DNA of 64,000 bases from Phocaeicola plebeius. GTDB lineage: Bacteria > Bacteroidota > Bacteroidia > Bacteroidales > Bacteroidaceae. The first letter of the stretch is position 1; every line of letters starts with the position of its first letter. The position numbers and the translations under genes are program-made. Below are positions 25,809 through 35,097 of the stretch, piece by piece. The stretch spans positions 119,654 to 183,653 of the forward strand of contig NZ_QSQT01000003.1 of assembly GCF_003437535.1 (NCBI RefSeq). Reading direction: 5' to 3'. The notes below the pieces were generated by a model that was not told the DNA's origin, did no database searches, and saw only the letters and a list, made by a program, of their open reading frames with translations.

Positions 25809-26804
25809 TTATCTAAATGAGTCAGTTAATAATTTGATTTCTATCATTGGTGATATACGTTCGTAAAGAATATTATAGACGGCATCCACAATGGGCATAT
25901 TGACATGCAGGTGCTTGTTCAGTTCCTTGATACATTTGGTTCCGTAATATCCTTCGGCAATCATTTCCATTTCAATCTGGGCACTTTTTACGGAATATCC
26001 CTTACCAATCATGGTACCGAACACGCGGTTACGGCTGAAATTGGAATAAGAAGTCACGAGAAGGTCGCCCAGATAGGCTGAATCGTTTGTACAGCGGTTT
26101 ACGGGATGTACGGTATCTAAGAACCGGTTCATTTCCTGTAAGGCATTGGACACCAGCACGGCCTGGAAGTTGTCTCCATATTTCAGACCGCTGCAGATTC
26201 CGGCTGCAATGGCATATACATTCTTCAACACAGAAGCATATTCAATGCCGGCTACGTCCGTATTGACCGAAGTCTTGATGTAATGCCCGGCCAGTTGCCG
26301 TGCAAACATCTTGGCTTTTTCAATGTCTTTGCATCCCACGGTGAGATAAGAAAGTCGTTCCAATGCTACTTCTTCCGCATGACAGGGACCTGCCAGTACG
26401 GCTATGTTGTTTTCAGGAACGTCATAAATCTTATGGAAATAATCGGATACGATAAGGTTTTCGTCGGGTACGATACCCTTGATGGCAGTAACGATGAATT
26501 TATCCTTCAGCTTGGTTTTTAGCTTTTTGAGGTGACTTTTCAGATACGGTGAAGGTGTGACAAAGATCAGGGTATCCGACTCTTTCACTACCTTGTTGAT
26601 GTCTGATGAAAAGTTGATGCATTTCATGTCGAAACGCACACTTGTCAGATAGGCTGGATTGTGACCCAGACGCTTGAATTCTTCAATTCGGTCGTCACGG
26701 CGCATATACCAGTTTATGGATTCAGCCTGGGTTAAAATGATTTTAGCTATAGCAGTGGCCCAGCTGCCTCCCCCCATAATCGCTATTTTCCCGGGTAATT
26801 TCAT
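25809..26804 (-). CDS. gpsA: Glycerol-3-phosphate dehydrogenase [NAD(P)+]
   Basis: Reduces dihydroxyacetone phosphate to sn-glycerol-3-phosphate for phospholipid synthesis. The 331-residue protein opens MKLPGKIAIMGGGSWATAIA (Rossmann turn), contains FVTPSPYL, AIKGI, the AGPCHAEE block and VLKNVYAIAAGICSGLKYGDN with the catalytic Lys. I use the ATG at 26804; the longer frame from 26846 crosses the hairpin behind lysS. Middle gene of the lysS-gpsA-pgi series. Confidence 0.95.
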   Translation of the reverse strand: MKLPGKIAIMGGGSWATAIAKIILTQAESINWYMRRDDRIEEFKRLGHNPAYLTSVRFDMKCINFSSDINKVVKESDTLIFVTPSPYLKSHLKKLKTKLKDKFIVTAIKGIVPDENLIVSDYFHKIYDVPENNIAVLAGPCHAEEVALERLSYLTVGCKDIEKAKMFARQLAGHYIKTSVNTDVAGIEYASVLKNVYAIAAGICSGLKYGDNFQAVLVSNALQEMNRFLDTVHPVNRCTNDSAYLGDLLVTSYSNFSRNRVFGTMIGKGYSVKSAQIEMEMIAEGYYGTKCIKELNKHLHVNMPIVDAVYNILYERISPMIEIKLLTDSFR

Positions 26805-26830
26805 ACTCTTATATTTAATGAAAAACAGAT

Positions 26831-26862
26831 ATGAAGGACAAGACATGTGCTTTGTCCTTCAT
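26831..26862 (-). terminator. Hairpin between lysS and gpsA
   Basis: Perfect 11-bp arms ATGAAGGACAA (26831-26841) and TTGTCCTTCAT (26852-26862). On the minus strand it is followed by ATCTGTTTTTC. It looks like a weak terminator or attenuator that could lower gpsA-pgi expression relative to lysS. Confidence 0.5.
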
Positions 26863-26876
26863 ACACTTTCATTCAT

Positions 26877-28604
26877 TTATTTAATCTTTTCTATCCAGCC
26901 AGCTACTTCGTCTACTGTGGGGTTGGCAAGTTCCAGTTTGTATTTCTTGTTGATGCCACAAATATCCTGATGAAGTTTCTGCGGATTCACGTCCTTCATG
27001 TCAGTCACGAGGTTGTATCCGGCTTTCTGAATTACCGGAACCCAGTCTTCTGCGATTCCTAATTCCATGAATTTAGCAGGCGCATCTTTCGGGATTACTT
27101 TTTCCGGACGCATCTGCGGGAAGAACAACACTTCCTGAATGGTACTCTGACCGGTCATCAGCATTACCAGACGGTCCATACCGATACCCATACCTGAAGT
27201 AGGAGGCATACCGTATTCCAATGCACGAACGAAGTCCTTGTCGATAATCATTGCTTCGTCGTCTCCCTTTTCACTCAGTCTCATCTGCTCTTCGAAGCGT
27301 TCCAGCTGGTCAATCGGGTCGTTCAATTCAGAGTATGCGTTACACAACTCTTTACCGTTCACCATCAGCTCAAAGCGCTCTGTCAAATCTGGATTGCTGC
27401 GGTGTTTCTTTGTCAGCGGAGACATTTCGATAGGATAGTCAGTGATGAAAGTCGGCTGAATGTAGTTGCCTTCGCAGAATTCGCCGAAGATTTCGTCAAT
27501 CAGCTTACCCTTACCCATGGTGTCATCAATTTCCATGTTGAGCTTCTTGCAAACTTCACGAATCTGTTCTTCGTTCATGCCTGTCAGGTCATAGCCAGTG
27601 AATTCCTTGATAGAATCCAGCATGGTTACACGTTTGAACGGAGCTTTGAAGTTAATCATGTTGTCGCCTACCTGTACCTCTGTAGTACCGTTTACATCCA
27701 GACAGATTTTTTCAATCATGTTTTCTGTAAACTTCATCATCCAGTTGTAATCCTTGTAAGCAACGTAGATTTCCATACAGGTAAATTCCGGATTGTGTGT
27801 ACGGTCCATACCTTCGTTACGGAAGTTTTTACCGATTTCATACACACCTTCGAAACCACCCACAATCAGTCTCTTCAGGTACAGCTCACTGGCAATACGC
27901 ATGTACAATGGAATATCCAATGCGTTGTGGTGAGTGATAAACGGACGTGCCGCAGCACCTCCGGCAATAGACTGAAGAATCGGAGTTTCTACTTCGATAT
28001 ATCCTTTCGAGTTGAAATACTCTCTCATAGAGTTGTAGACCTTGTTCCGTTTCAGGAAGATTTCTTTAACTCCGTCGTTTACTACCAAGTCTACATAGCG
28101 CTGACGGTAACGGAGTTCAGGGTCTTCAAACTTATCGTAAGCCACTCCATCTTTGTATTTTACAATCGGGAGCGGACGAATTGATTTCGACAATACAGTC
28201 AGTTTCTGTGCATGGATAGAGATTTCGCCCATTTGGGTACGGAATACAAAACCTTCGATTCCTACGAAATCGCCCAAATCCAGCAAGCGTTTGAAAACTA
28301 CATTATATAAATCTTTGTTTTCATCCGGACAGATATCATCGCGGGTTATATATACTTGTATACGGCCTTTAGAATCCTGTAATTCAATGAAAGACGCTTT
28401 TCCCATTACACGACGAGACATGATACGTCCTGCAACGGATACTTTGCGAGGTTCAGCATCATCTTTGAATTCGGCTTTTATGTCAGTCGAAAAAGCGTTG
28501 GTTACATACTCGGCAGCAGGGTATGGTTCAATCCCCATTGCTCTCAACTCATTCAGGCTGTTACGTCTGATTATTTCCTGTTCGCTTAATTCTAATACGT
28601 TCAT
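26877..28604 (-). CDS. lysS: Lysyl-tRNA synthetase, class II
   Basis: Charges tRNA-Lys. The 575-residue protein starts [14 protein letters not shown], has an N-terminal OB-fold anticodon domain (about 55-150), then class II motifs: motif 1 around [13 protein letters not shown], motif 2 [20 protein letters not shown], and motif 3 [15 protein letters not shown]-terminal extension after motif 3 of about 70 residues (from [11 protein letters not shown]) is longer than in E. coli LysS, which ends shortly after motif 3; such tails occur in other Bacteroidales. A -7-like TATTTTTG at 28640-28633 lies upstream. Confidence 0.97.
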   Translation of the reverse strand: MNVLELSEQEIIRRNSLNELRAMGIEPYPAAEYVTNAFSTDIKAEFKDDAEPRKVSVAGRIMSRRVMGKASFIELQDSKGRIQVYITRDDICPDENKDLYNVVFKRLLDLGDFVGIEGFVFRTQMGEISIHAQKLTVLSKSIRPLPIVKYKDGVAYDKFEDPELRYRQRYVDLVVNDGVKEIFLKRNKVYNSMREYFNSKGYIEVETPILQSIAGGAAARPFITHHNALDIPLYMRIASELYLKRLIVGGFEGVYEIGKNFRNEGMDRTHNPEFTCMEIYVAYKDYNWMMKFTENMIEKICLDVNGTTEVQVGDNMINFKAPFKRVTMLDSIKEFTGYDLTGMNEEQIREVCKKLNMEIDDTMGKGKLIDEIFGEFCEGNYIQPTFITDYPIEMSPLTKKHRSNPDLTERFELMVNGKELCNAYSELNDPIDQLERFEEQMRLSEKGDDEAMIIDKDFVRALEYGMPPTSGMGIGMDRLVMLMTGQSTIQEVLFFPQMRPEKVIPKDAPAKFMELGIAEDWVPVIQKAGYNLVTDMKDVNPQKLHQDICGINKKYKLELANPTVDEVAGWIEKIK

Positions 28605-28759
28605 TTGTTAGTATATTAACTCATTCTGGGCACAAAAATAAAAAACATTTTGCAAATAATCCCTATTTATAAGGTTCTTTTAGAATAAAAAGCCACGACT
28701 CTTGCGTGAAAAACAGGCAGCAGGCTAGGGTTTTATCATCGTGGCTTTGACGTTTTTAC

Positions 28760-28847
28760 CTTGACACGTACGTGACGAGGTCTTGACACGTTCGTGCGGA
28801 TGTCTCGTCACGTTCGAGTCGAGACCTTGACAGCAACGTGTCGAGGT
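28760..28847. repeat. Tandem array, exact 22-bp period, four degenerate units
   Basis: Units at 28760-28781, 28782-28803, 28804-28825 and 28826-28847 with no indels. Typical unit: CTTGACACGTnCGTG followed by nCGAGGT. The centre CACGnnCGTG is palindromic in the first two units and related dyads remain in the others. The sequence differs from the arrays at 15646 and 37471 but the period is the same. Confidence 0.8.
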
Positions 28848-28913
28848 ATTTTTGTATAAGCGTTTGCAGAAATATACAATTACGTGTGTCTTTAAAGTAT
28901 TTTGATGCTAATT

Positions 28914-28944
28914 TTTGGTTTCTATGATTAATTTGTTACCTTTG
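28914..28944 (+). promoter_or_regulatory. Promoter of the nitrilase/iorAB cluster
   Basis: -33 TTTG at 28914-28917, 19-bp spacer, -7 TACCTTTG at 28937-28944. Predicted start about 28950, so the mRNA for the gene at 28959 would have a leader of only about 10-20 nt. Confidence 0.7.
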
Positions 28945-28958
28945 GGCGTTTCTAATGA

Positions 28959-29732
28959 ATGAAAAGCATGAAAGTTATTTTATTACAGACAGATATTTGT
29001 TGGGCCGATCCTGCAGCCAATGTGGCTTACATGGATAAACTCATCAGTGCCCACGCACAAGGAACAGACTTGTTTGTTCTACCGGAAATGTTTTCCACCG
29101 GATTTTGTACTTCGCCGGAAGGCATTGCCGAATCATCCGATAGTGCTACCCTTCGGTGGATGAAGCAAAAAGCTGCCGAACGTAATTGTGCGATTGCCGG
29201 AAGTGTTTCGGTCGAGGAAAACGGAAAGTTCTATAACCGCTTCTATTTTGTGCATCCTGACGGAAACGTGCAGTGGTACAATAAAAAGCATCTGTTTACG
29301 TATGGAGGGGAAGACAAACACTATACGGCCGGACAGGAACGGGTGGTTGTGAATTTCCGTGGTGTTCGTTTCCTGCTGGAAGTTTGCTATGACCTGCGTT
29401 TCCCGGTATGGTCACGCAACCGGGGCGACTACGATGCGGCGATTTATGTAGCCAGCTGGCCTTCGCCCAGAGTGGAAGCCTGGAAAGCTTTGTTGCGTGC
29501 CCGTGCCATCGAGAACCAGTGCTATGTACTGGGGGTAAACCGGGTCGGGAAGGATCCCTATTGCGAATATAGCGGAGGAACAGCGGGCATAGACCCGTAT
29601 GGTAAAACACTTTCTGCCTGTGCGGATGGGGAAGAAGGCTTTGCAGAAGTTGTGATTGATATGGAGGAACTGCAATCGTTCCGGAAAAAATTCCCGGTAT
29701 TGAACGATGCCGACTCTTTTACACTGAATTAA
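28959..29732 (+). CDS. Nitrilase-superfamily amidohydrolase (omega-amidase-like, YafV type)
   Basis: A 257-residue carbon-nitrogen hydrolase. The catalytic triad is visible: Glu in VLPEMFSTGF (near 45), Lys in NKKHLFTYGGED (near 110) and Cys in LEVCYDLRFPVW (near 145). The EMFSTGF and CYDLRFP forms are those of the omega-amidase branch, which hydrolyses 2-oxoglutaramate and similar omega-amides. The exact start is uncertain: ATGs at 28959 and 28968 are both possible (MKSMKVILLQ or MKVILLQ). It sits 12 bp before iorA, so it may act on amides or keto-acid amides formed in the same amino-acid pathway. Confidence 0.85.
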   Translation: MKSMKVILLQTDICWADPAANVAYMDKLISAHAQGTDLFVLPEMFSTGFCTSPEGIAESSDSATLRWMKQKAAERNCAIAGSVSVEENGKFYNRFYFVHPDGNVQWYNKKHLFTYGGEDKHYTAGQERVVVNFRGVRFLLEVCYDLRFPVWSRNRGDYDAAIYVASWPSPRVEAWKALLRARAIENQCYVLGVNRVGKDPYCEYSGGTAGIDPYGKTLSACADGEEGFAEVVIDMEELQSFRKKFPVLNDADSFTLN

Positions 29733-29744
29733 TTTCTATATTAT

Positions 29745-31358
29745 ATGAAAAATAAACGCTTATTGTTGGGCGACCAGGCCATTGCGCTGGGAGCCATTCA
29801 CGCGGGGATTTCGGGAGTGTATGCTTACCCGGGAACTCCCTCTACTGAAATTACGGAATATATTCAAAACTCTCCTATAGCAAAAGAACGCGGTTTGCAC
29901 AGCAGCTGGTGCACCAATGAAAAAACAGCCATGGAGGCTGCATTGGGTGTTTCTTATGTAGGAAAACGCGCCTTGGTCTGCATGAAACACGTGGGAATGA
30001 ACGTGTGTGCCGATGCATTTGTCAATTCTGCCATTACAGGTGTGAATGGAGGGGTAGTGGTACTGGCTGCCGATGACCCGTCCATGCATTCTTCTCAGAA
30101 TGAACAGGATTCCCGTTTTTACGGCAAGTTTGCCCTGATTCCGATTCTGGAACCGTCTTCCCAGCAGGAAGCTTACGACATGATGTCGTATGCATACGAC
30201 CTTTCGGAACAAATGCGTACGCCGGTACTGATGCGCATTACTACCCGCATGGCGCACTCTCGTGCGGCAGTCGAAGTACAGGAGTCAGGAAAGGAAGTGA
30301 CTTGCACAGGGCGTCCGTCGGTTCCTTCTGATTGGGTACTCTTGCCCGGTAATGCCCGCCGCCGGTATGTGGAAGCCATCGCTACTCAGGAAAAGTTGCG
30401 TGATGAGGCTGAACAGTCTGCATTTAATCGGTTGGCTGGTCAGGAAGGAATGGCTGAGAAGGGAATCGTGGCTTGTGGAATCGGTTACAACTACGTGATG
30501 GAAAACTATCCGGAAGGATGTCCGTATCCTTTGCTGAAGATTTCACAGTATCCTTTACCGGTGGAAGCCTTGACTCGTCTGGCCGACTCTTGTAAAGAGA
30601 TTCTGGTAGTGGAAGATGGACAGCCTTTTGTAGAGGAACAGCTGAAAGGCATTCTTCCTTCTAAATATGTGGTGAAAGGTCGTTTAAGTGGTGAGTTGCC
30701 CCGTACGGGAGAACTGACACCAGACAATGTGCGTCAGGCTCTGGGACTTTCTTGTGAACCGGTTTATGCTGCTGCTCAGAATGTAGTTCCTCGTCCTCCT
30801 GCCTTGTGTAAGGGGTGCGGACATCGTGATGTATACGATGCACTGAATAAAGTAGCTGCCGAATATCCGGATGCCAAGATTTTCGGTGACATCGGTTGCT
30901 ATACACTGGGCGCACTTCCTCCGTTCCGTACGTTGAGCAGTTGCGTGGATATGGGAGCTTCCATTACCATGGCCAAAGGGGCTGCGGATGCAGGCTTGTT
31001 CCCGTCTATTGCAGTGATTGGCGACTCCACATTTACTCACTCTGGAATGACCGGTCTGCTGGATGCCGTGAATGACAAGTCCAATATCACGGTGGTTATT
31101 TCTGATAACTTGACTACTGCCATGACCGGAGGACAGGATTCAGCCGGAACCAATAAGTTCGAAGCCATTTGTCTGGGCTTGGGAGTAGAACCGGAACATG
31201 TGCGGGTTGTAGTGCCGCTTCCTAAGAACATGGAAGAAATTACCCGTGTTATTCGTGAGGAAATAGAATACAACGGTGTATCTGTCATTATTCCGCGCAG
31301 GGAATGTATGCAGACTTTAAACCGGAAACTGAAACAGCAAAAAGCACAGAAACAATGA
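29745..31358 (+). CDS. iorA: Indolepyruvate:ferredoxin oxidoreductase, alpha subunit (no ferredoxin domain)
   Basis: With IorB it oxidatively decarboxylates aryl-pyruvates to aryl-acetyl-CoA, reducing ferredoxin. The 537-residue protein has the pyrimidine-binding domain first (YAYPGTPSTEITEYI, ALGVSYVGKRAL) and the TPP domain last: CKGCGHRDVYDAL (near 355), GDIGCYTLG, GDSTFTHSGMTGLLDAV. Many archaeal and bacterial IorA proteins carry a C-terminal two-[4Fe-4S] ferredoxin domain of about 80 residues; here the protein ends IIPRRECMQTLNRKL with no cysteine cluster. Only the Cys pair in CKGCGH remains, so the cluster-bearing part is missing or supplied in trans. Confidence 0.92.
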   Translation: MKNKRLLLGDQAIALGAIHAGISGVYAYPGTPSTEITEYIQNSPIAKERGLHSSWCTNEKTAMEAALGVSYVGKRALVCMKHVGMNVCADAFVNSAITGVNGGVVVLAADDPSMHSSQNEQDSRFYGKFALIPILEPSSQQEAYDMMSYAYDLSEQMRTPVLMRITTRMAHSRAAVEVQESGKEVTCTGRPSVPSDWVLLPGNARRRYVEAIATQEKLRDEAEQSAFNRLAGQEGMAEKGIVACGIGYNYVMENYPEGCPYPLLKISQYPLPVEALTRLADSCKEILVVEDGQPFVEEQLKGILPSKYVVKGRLSGELPRTGELTPDNVRQALGLSCEPVYAAAQNVVPRPPALCKGCGHRDVYDALNKVAAEYPDAKIFGDIGCYTLGALPPFRTLSSCVDMGASITMAKGAADAGLFPSIAVIGDSTFTHSGMTGLLDAVNDKSNITVVISDNLTTAMTGGQDSAGTNKFEAICLGLGVEPEHVRVVVPLPKNMEEITRVIREEIEYNGVSVIIPRRECMQTLNRKLKQQKAQKQ

Positions 31359-31942
31359 AAACAGATATTATACTTTCAGGAGTTGGCGGACAGGGAATCT
31401 TGTCCATCGCTACGATTATCGGAGAAGCTGCCCTTCATTTAGGGTTGAACTTGAAACAAGCCGAAGTACATGGAATGAGTCAGCGCGGAGGGGATGTTCA
31501 GTCTAACCTTCGCTTGTCGGATGCCCCGATTGCTTCTGACCTGATTGCCTTGGGAACGGCTGATATGATTATCTCACTGGAGCCGATGGAAGCTTTGCGC
31601 TACCTGCCGTATCTGTCAAAAGACGGATGGATTATTACTTCGGCTGCTCCTTTCAAAAACATTCCGAACTATCCGGACGAAGAAAAGCTGATGCAGGAAT
31701 TGAAGTCACAGCCTCATGTGGTGGTGCTGGATGTGGAAAATCTGGCGAAAGAAAACCACATGCCAAAATCGGCTAATGTCATTCTGTTAGGGGCTGCCGC
31801 TCCTTTCCTGAAAATCCTGGATGCAGAAGTTTTGCGCGAAAGTGTAGGCCGTATTTTTGCATCAAAAGGCGAAGAAGTGGTGCAGATGAACTATCGTGCC
31901 TTCGATATAGGTCATGAATATGTCAAACAGTTGAAATTCTGA
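31355..31942 (+). CDS. iorB: Indolepyruvate:ferredoxin oxidoreductase, beta subunit
   Basis: A 195-residue gamma/beta-type subunit of the 2-oxoacid:ferredoxin oxidoreductase family with ILSGVGGQGILSIATIIGEA at the start and QAEVHGMSQRGGDVQSNLR. The start at 31355 overlaps the iorA stop as ATGA, so the two are translationally coupled; a longer frame from 31304 lies inside iorA and is rejected. Confidence 0.94.
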   Translation: MKTDIILSGVGGQGILSIATIIGEAALHLGLNLKQAEVHGMSQRGGDVQSNLRLSDAPIASDLIALGTADMIISLEPMEALRYLPYLSKDGWIITSAAPFKNIPNYPDEEKLMQELKSQPHVVVLDVENLAKENHMPKSANVILLGAAAPFLKILDAEVLRESVGRIFASKGEEVVQMNYRAFDIGHEYVKQLKF

Positions 31943-31948
31943 GAGCCT

Positions 31949-33265
31949 ATGAGTCGCGTGTTTAGTGAAGAGCTGGTAAATTCCGTAGCGAAGGAAATGA
32001 AAGTGGCCGACTTGGCCAATGCCACCATAGGGGATGTGTTGCTGGTAGCTTCCCGCCTGGAAGAACTGACAGGTATTCCTTTTATCCGGATGGATCAGGG
32101 TTCTCCTGGTCTTCCGGCCAATAAAATAGGTATTGAGGCAGAGAAGAAAGCTCTCGATAGAGGAGTCGGTTCGCAATATCCGGCAGCTGCCGGAGTGGCA
32201 GAACTGAAACAGGCTGCTTCACGTTTCGTGAAAGCCTTTATCGATATTGATATTTCTCCGCGGTCATGTCTGCCTACTACCGGTTCTGTGGCAGCATCTT
32301 TCGGTGCTTTTATCGCCTGTACCCAGCGAATCCCGGGAAAGAATAAGGTCTTGTTCATTGATCCGGGTTTCCCGATACAGAAATCTCAGTTGCGCATTTT
32401 AGGCATTGAGTGGGAGTTGTTCGACATTCATGATTTCCGTGGCGAACCGCTGCGTGCCAAACTGGAAAGTTTCCTGTCGAAGGGAGATATTGCCGCTGTG
32501 GTATATTCTAACCCTAATAATCCGGCATGGATTTGTCTGGAAGAAAGTGAGTTGAAGATTATCGGAGAATTGGCTACGCAGTACGATGTGATTGTGCTGG
32601 AAGACCAGGCTTATTTCTGCATGGACTTCCGTCATGCGTTTGGCCGTCCCTATCAGCCGCCTTTTGTACCTACGGTCGCACGTTATACCGATAATTATAT
32701 TCTGATGTTGTCGGCATCCAAGATTTTCAGCTATGCCGGCCAGCGTATAGCTTTAGCCTGCGTGTCCGATAAATTGTTTGATACGCAGTATCCGGCACTG
32801 GCAGCCCGTTATGAAGACTCAGGTGTATTCGGGCCGACTTTCATTGCTTCTATCATGTATATGATTACTTCCGGTTGCACGGCTACTACCCAGTATGCCA
32901 TGGCCGAAATGTTGGAGAAATCCATTTCAGGAGAAATCAACTTTGTAGAAGATGTGCGCGAGTATGAACGTCGGGCACGCCGGATGAAGCAGATTTTCAC
33001 CGACCACGGTTTCTCGATTGTGTATGATAAGGATGTCACTCAGCAGGTGGGCGATGGCTTCTTCTTTACCTTGGGATACCCCGGACTGACAGGAGGCGAA
33101 TTGCTGCGTGAATTGATGATGTATGGGGTGAGCAGTATTTCCTTGTCTACCACCGGAAGTGAACAGCAAGGAGTGAGAGCCTGTACGTCGCGCATGCGTG
33201 AAGAACTTTATCCGGTGCTGGAGGAACGTATGAAAGCATTCCAGGCCGACCATCCGCTGAAATAA
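31949..33265 (+). CDS. PLP-dependent aminotransferase, class I/II
   Basis: A 438-residue fold-type I aminotransferase. Visible: SNPNNPAW (substrate/cofactor loop), VLEDQAYFCMDF with the Asp contacting PLP nitrogen, and LSASKIFSYAGQRIA with the Schiff-base Lys. Placed between iorB and the phenylacetate-CoA ligase gene, it most likely converts aromatic amino acids to aryl-pyruvates for IorAB; this assignment comes from context, since the family covers many substrates. Confidence 0.88.
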   Translation: MSRVFSEELVNSVAKEMKVADLANATIGDVLLVASRLEELTGIPFIRMDQGSPGLPANKIGIEAEKKALDRGVGSQYPAAAGVAELKQAASRFVKAFIDIDISPRSCLPTTGSVAASFGAFIACTQRIPGKNKVLFIDPGFPIQKSQLRILGIEWELFDIHDFRGEPLRAKLESFLSKGDIAAVVYSNPNNPAWICLEESELKIIGELATQYDVIVLEDQAYFCMDFRHAFGRPYQPPFVPTVARYTDNYILMLSASKIFSYAGQRIALACVSDKLFDTQYPALAARYEDSGVFGPTFIASIMYMITSGCTATTQYAMAEMLEKSISGEINFVEDVREYERRARRMKQIFTDHGFSIVYDKDVTQQVGDGFFFTLGYPGLTGGELLRELMMYGVSSISLSTTGSEQQGVRACTSRMREELYPVLEERMKAFQADHPLK

Positions 33266-33307
33266 GGAATCACAAAACTACTACTGAAATAAAGAAAAAC
33301 ACAGCTT

Positions 33308-34609
33308 ATGATTTGGAATCCGAACAAAGAATGTATGCCGCGTGAACAGATGCGCGAGCTGCAAGGAAAACGCTTATGCAAACTGGTGCAGTATGTGTAC
33401 CATAATGTACCTTTCTATCGTCATAAAATGCAGGAAATGGACCTGACTCCAGATGATATCCGGAGCATAGACGATATTACCAAACTGCCTTTTACTACCA
33501 AACAGGATTTACGTGACAATTATCCTTACGGACTGATGGCGGCTCCTCCTTCAGAGGTGGTGCGTGTACATGCTTCTTCCGGTACAACGGGTAATCCTAC
33601 GATTGTGGGCTATACACGTCGTGATTTGTCCATCTGGTCGGAAGTGATGTCACGCTGCTTGTCGGCATACGGGGTGACCCGTGACGATACTTTCTCCGTA
33701 AGCTATGGCTATGGATTATTTACCGGAGGATTGGGCGCACATTATGGAGTAGAGAACTTAGGAGCTACCGTAATTCCGGCTTCTACAGGAAATACGGAAA
33801 AGCATGTACGTTTGATTCGCGATTTGCACATCACGGGTATTGCCTGTACCCCTTCGTATGCCTTGTATCTGGCAGAGGTGGTAGAAAAGATGGGTATCCG
33901 TAAAGAGAAATTAGGACTGCGCATCGGTGCGTTTGGAGCAGAACCTTGGACGGAAAACATGCGTCAGGAAATACAGAACCGTTTGGGCTTGAAGGGATAC
34001 AATATTTATGGACTAAGTGAGATTATGGGTCCGGGTGTATCTTACGAATGTCAGGAACAGTTTGGCTCTCATATCAACGAAGACCATTTCTATCCGGAAA
34101 TTATCGATCCGGTTACCCTGGAATCCCTTCCGTACGGCACACAGGGAGAACTGGTGTTTACCACATTGACCAAAGAAGGTATGCCGCTGTTGCGTTACCG
34201 CACGAAGGACCTGACTTCGCTGATTGCTGACCCATGTCCGTGTGGCCGTACCAGTGTGCGTATGACGCCGATTATGGGCCGAAGCGATGATATGCTGATT
34301 ATCCGTGGTATCAATGTCTTCCCGTCTCAGGTAGAAAGTGTTATCTTGGGCATGAAGGAATTCGAGCCGCAATATATGCTGGTGGTAGACCGCAAGAACA
34401 ACCTGGATACTCTGGAAGTGCAGGTAGAAGTGCGTCGTGACTTCTTCAGTGACGACATCGGTTCCATGTTGAAGTTGAAGAAAACACTGTCCGACCGCTT
34501 GAAGAGTGTATTGTCCATCAGTGCCGATGTGAAACTGGTAGAACCGAACAGCATTACCCGTAGCGAAGGGAAGTCCAAGCGTGTGATAGATAAACGAGTA
34601 TTGGTATAA
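33308..34609 (+). CDS. paaK: Phenylacetate-CoA ligase family protein
   Basis: A 433-residue adenylate-forming enzyme of the PaaK family: HASSGTTGNPTIVGYT is the AMP-binding P-loop, YGLSEIMGPGVSYEC the adenine region, LLRYRTKDLTSL and CPCGRTSVRMTPIMGRSDDM follow, and the C-terminal domain ends SEGKSKRVIDKR. In an anaerobe beside iorAB it may run as arylacetyl-CoA plus AMP and PPi to arylacetate plus ATP, conserving energy, or it may activate imported phenylacetate for reductive carboxylation by IorAB. Sequence cannot give the direction. Confidence 0.92.
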   Translation: MIWNPNKECMPREQMRELQGKRLCKLVQYVYHNVPFYRHKMQEMDLTPDDIRSIDDITKLPFTTKQDLRDNYPYGLMAAPPSEVVRVHASSGTTGNPTIVGYTRRDLSIWSEVMSRCLSAYGVTRDDTFSVSYGYGLFTGGLGAHYGVENLGATVIPASTGNTEKHVRLIRDLHITGIACTPSYALYLAEVVEKMGIRKEKLGLRIGAFGAEPWTENMRQEIQNRLGLKGYNIYGLSEIMGPGVSYECQEQFGSHINEDHFYPEIIDPVTLESLPYGTQGELVFTTLTKEGMPLLRYRTKDLTSLIADPCPCGRTSVRMTPIMGRSDDMLIIRGINVFPSQVESVILGMKEFEPQYMLVVDRKNNLDTLEVQVEVRRDFFSDDIGSMLKLKKTLSDRLKSVLSISADVKLVEPNSITRSEGKSKRVIDKRVLV

Positions 34610-34624
34610 CTAAAGCAAAAAACT

Positions 34625-35041
34625 ATGATAATTAAGCAATTGTCTGTTTTCTTGGAAAACAAGACCGGAAGAATCAATGATGTAGTGCATACTTTGGGAG
34701 CAAACGGTATTAATATGCATGCTTTCAGTATGGCTGAGACAGCCGATTTCGGTATTCTGCGACTGATTGTGTCCGATGTGGACAAGGCGGTAGAAGTATT
34801 GCGTGAAAAGAATTTTGCCGTGATGTCGACCGATGTGGTTTGTCTTTCGTGTGCCAATGTGCCCGGCTCGTTGGCTGTGGTATTGGAATACTTGGCCGAA
34901 GAGCAGATTTTCATTGAGTATATGTATGCGTTTGCACAAGCCGATCAGGCTCATGTGGTTATCAAGCCGAATGACATGTCACAATGTCTGAAAGTGCTTG
35001 AGGCACATCATTGTCATGTGTTGGCAAAAGAAGAATTGTAA
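34625..35041 (+). CDS. Tandem ACT domain protein
   Basis: A 138-residue protein made of two ACT domains: about 1-65 (MIIKQLSVFLENKTGRINDV) and about 70-138 (CANVPGSLAVVLEYLAEEQI). ACT domains bind small ligands, mostly amino acids. It closes the iorAB-aminotransferase-paaK cluster 15 bp behind paaK and carries no catalytic domain, so an amino-acid-sensing role for the cluster is likely. Confidence 0.88.
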   Translation: MIIKQLSVFLENKTGRINDVVHTLGANGINMHAFSMAETADFGILRLIVSDVDKAVEVLREKNFAVMSTDVVCLSCANVPGSLAVVLEYLAEEQIFIEYMYAFAQADQAHVVIKPNDMSQCLKVLEAHHCHVLAKEEL

Positions 35042-35052
35042 ATTCTATATGC

Positions 35053-35095
35053 AAATTCCCCCGTCACGGTTTTAGGTTGGCGGGGGAATTTTTAT
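35053..35095 (+). terminator. Terminator after the ACT gene
   Basis: Arms AAATTCCCCCG (35053-35063) and CGGGGGAATTT (35081-35091), then more T. It separates this operon from the convergent hppA, whose stop is a few bases away. Confidence 0.88.
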
Positions 35096-35097
35096 TG

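Larger units (their letters stand above)
28605..28958. other. Divergent gap lysS / nitrilase: hairpin, 22-bp array, promoters
   Basis: No gene is seen. From left: an A/T-rich lysS promoter region; an inverted repeat AAAGCCACGA (28689-28698) / TCGTGGCTTT (28739-28748) with a 40-nt loop; the 22-bp-period array (28760-28847); about 65 bp without recognisable content; then the promoter of the plus-strand gene (28914-28944). Confidence 0.6.

Noticed and set aside
27402-28184. 260-codon plus-strand frame over lysS
   Set aside because: Antisense to conserved lysyl-tRNA synthetase motifs; no independent support.
28689-28748. Terminator from the AAAGCCACGA/TCGTGGCTTT repeat
   Set aside because: It lies between divergent genes, where no transcript would need to end, and the loop is 40 nt; recorded only as an inverted repeat of unknown role.
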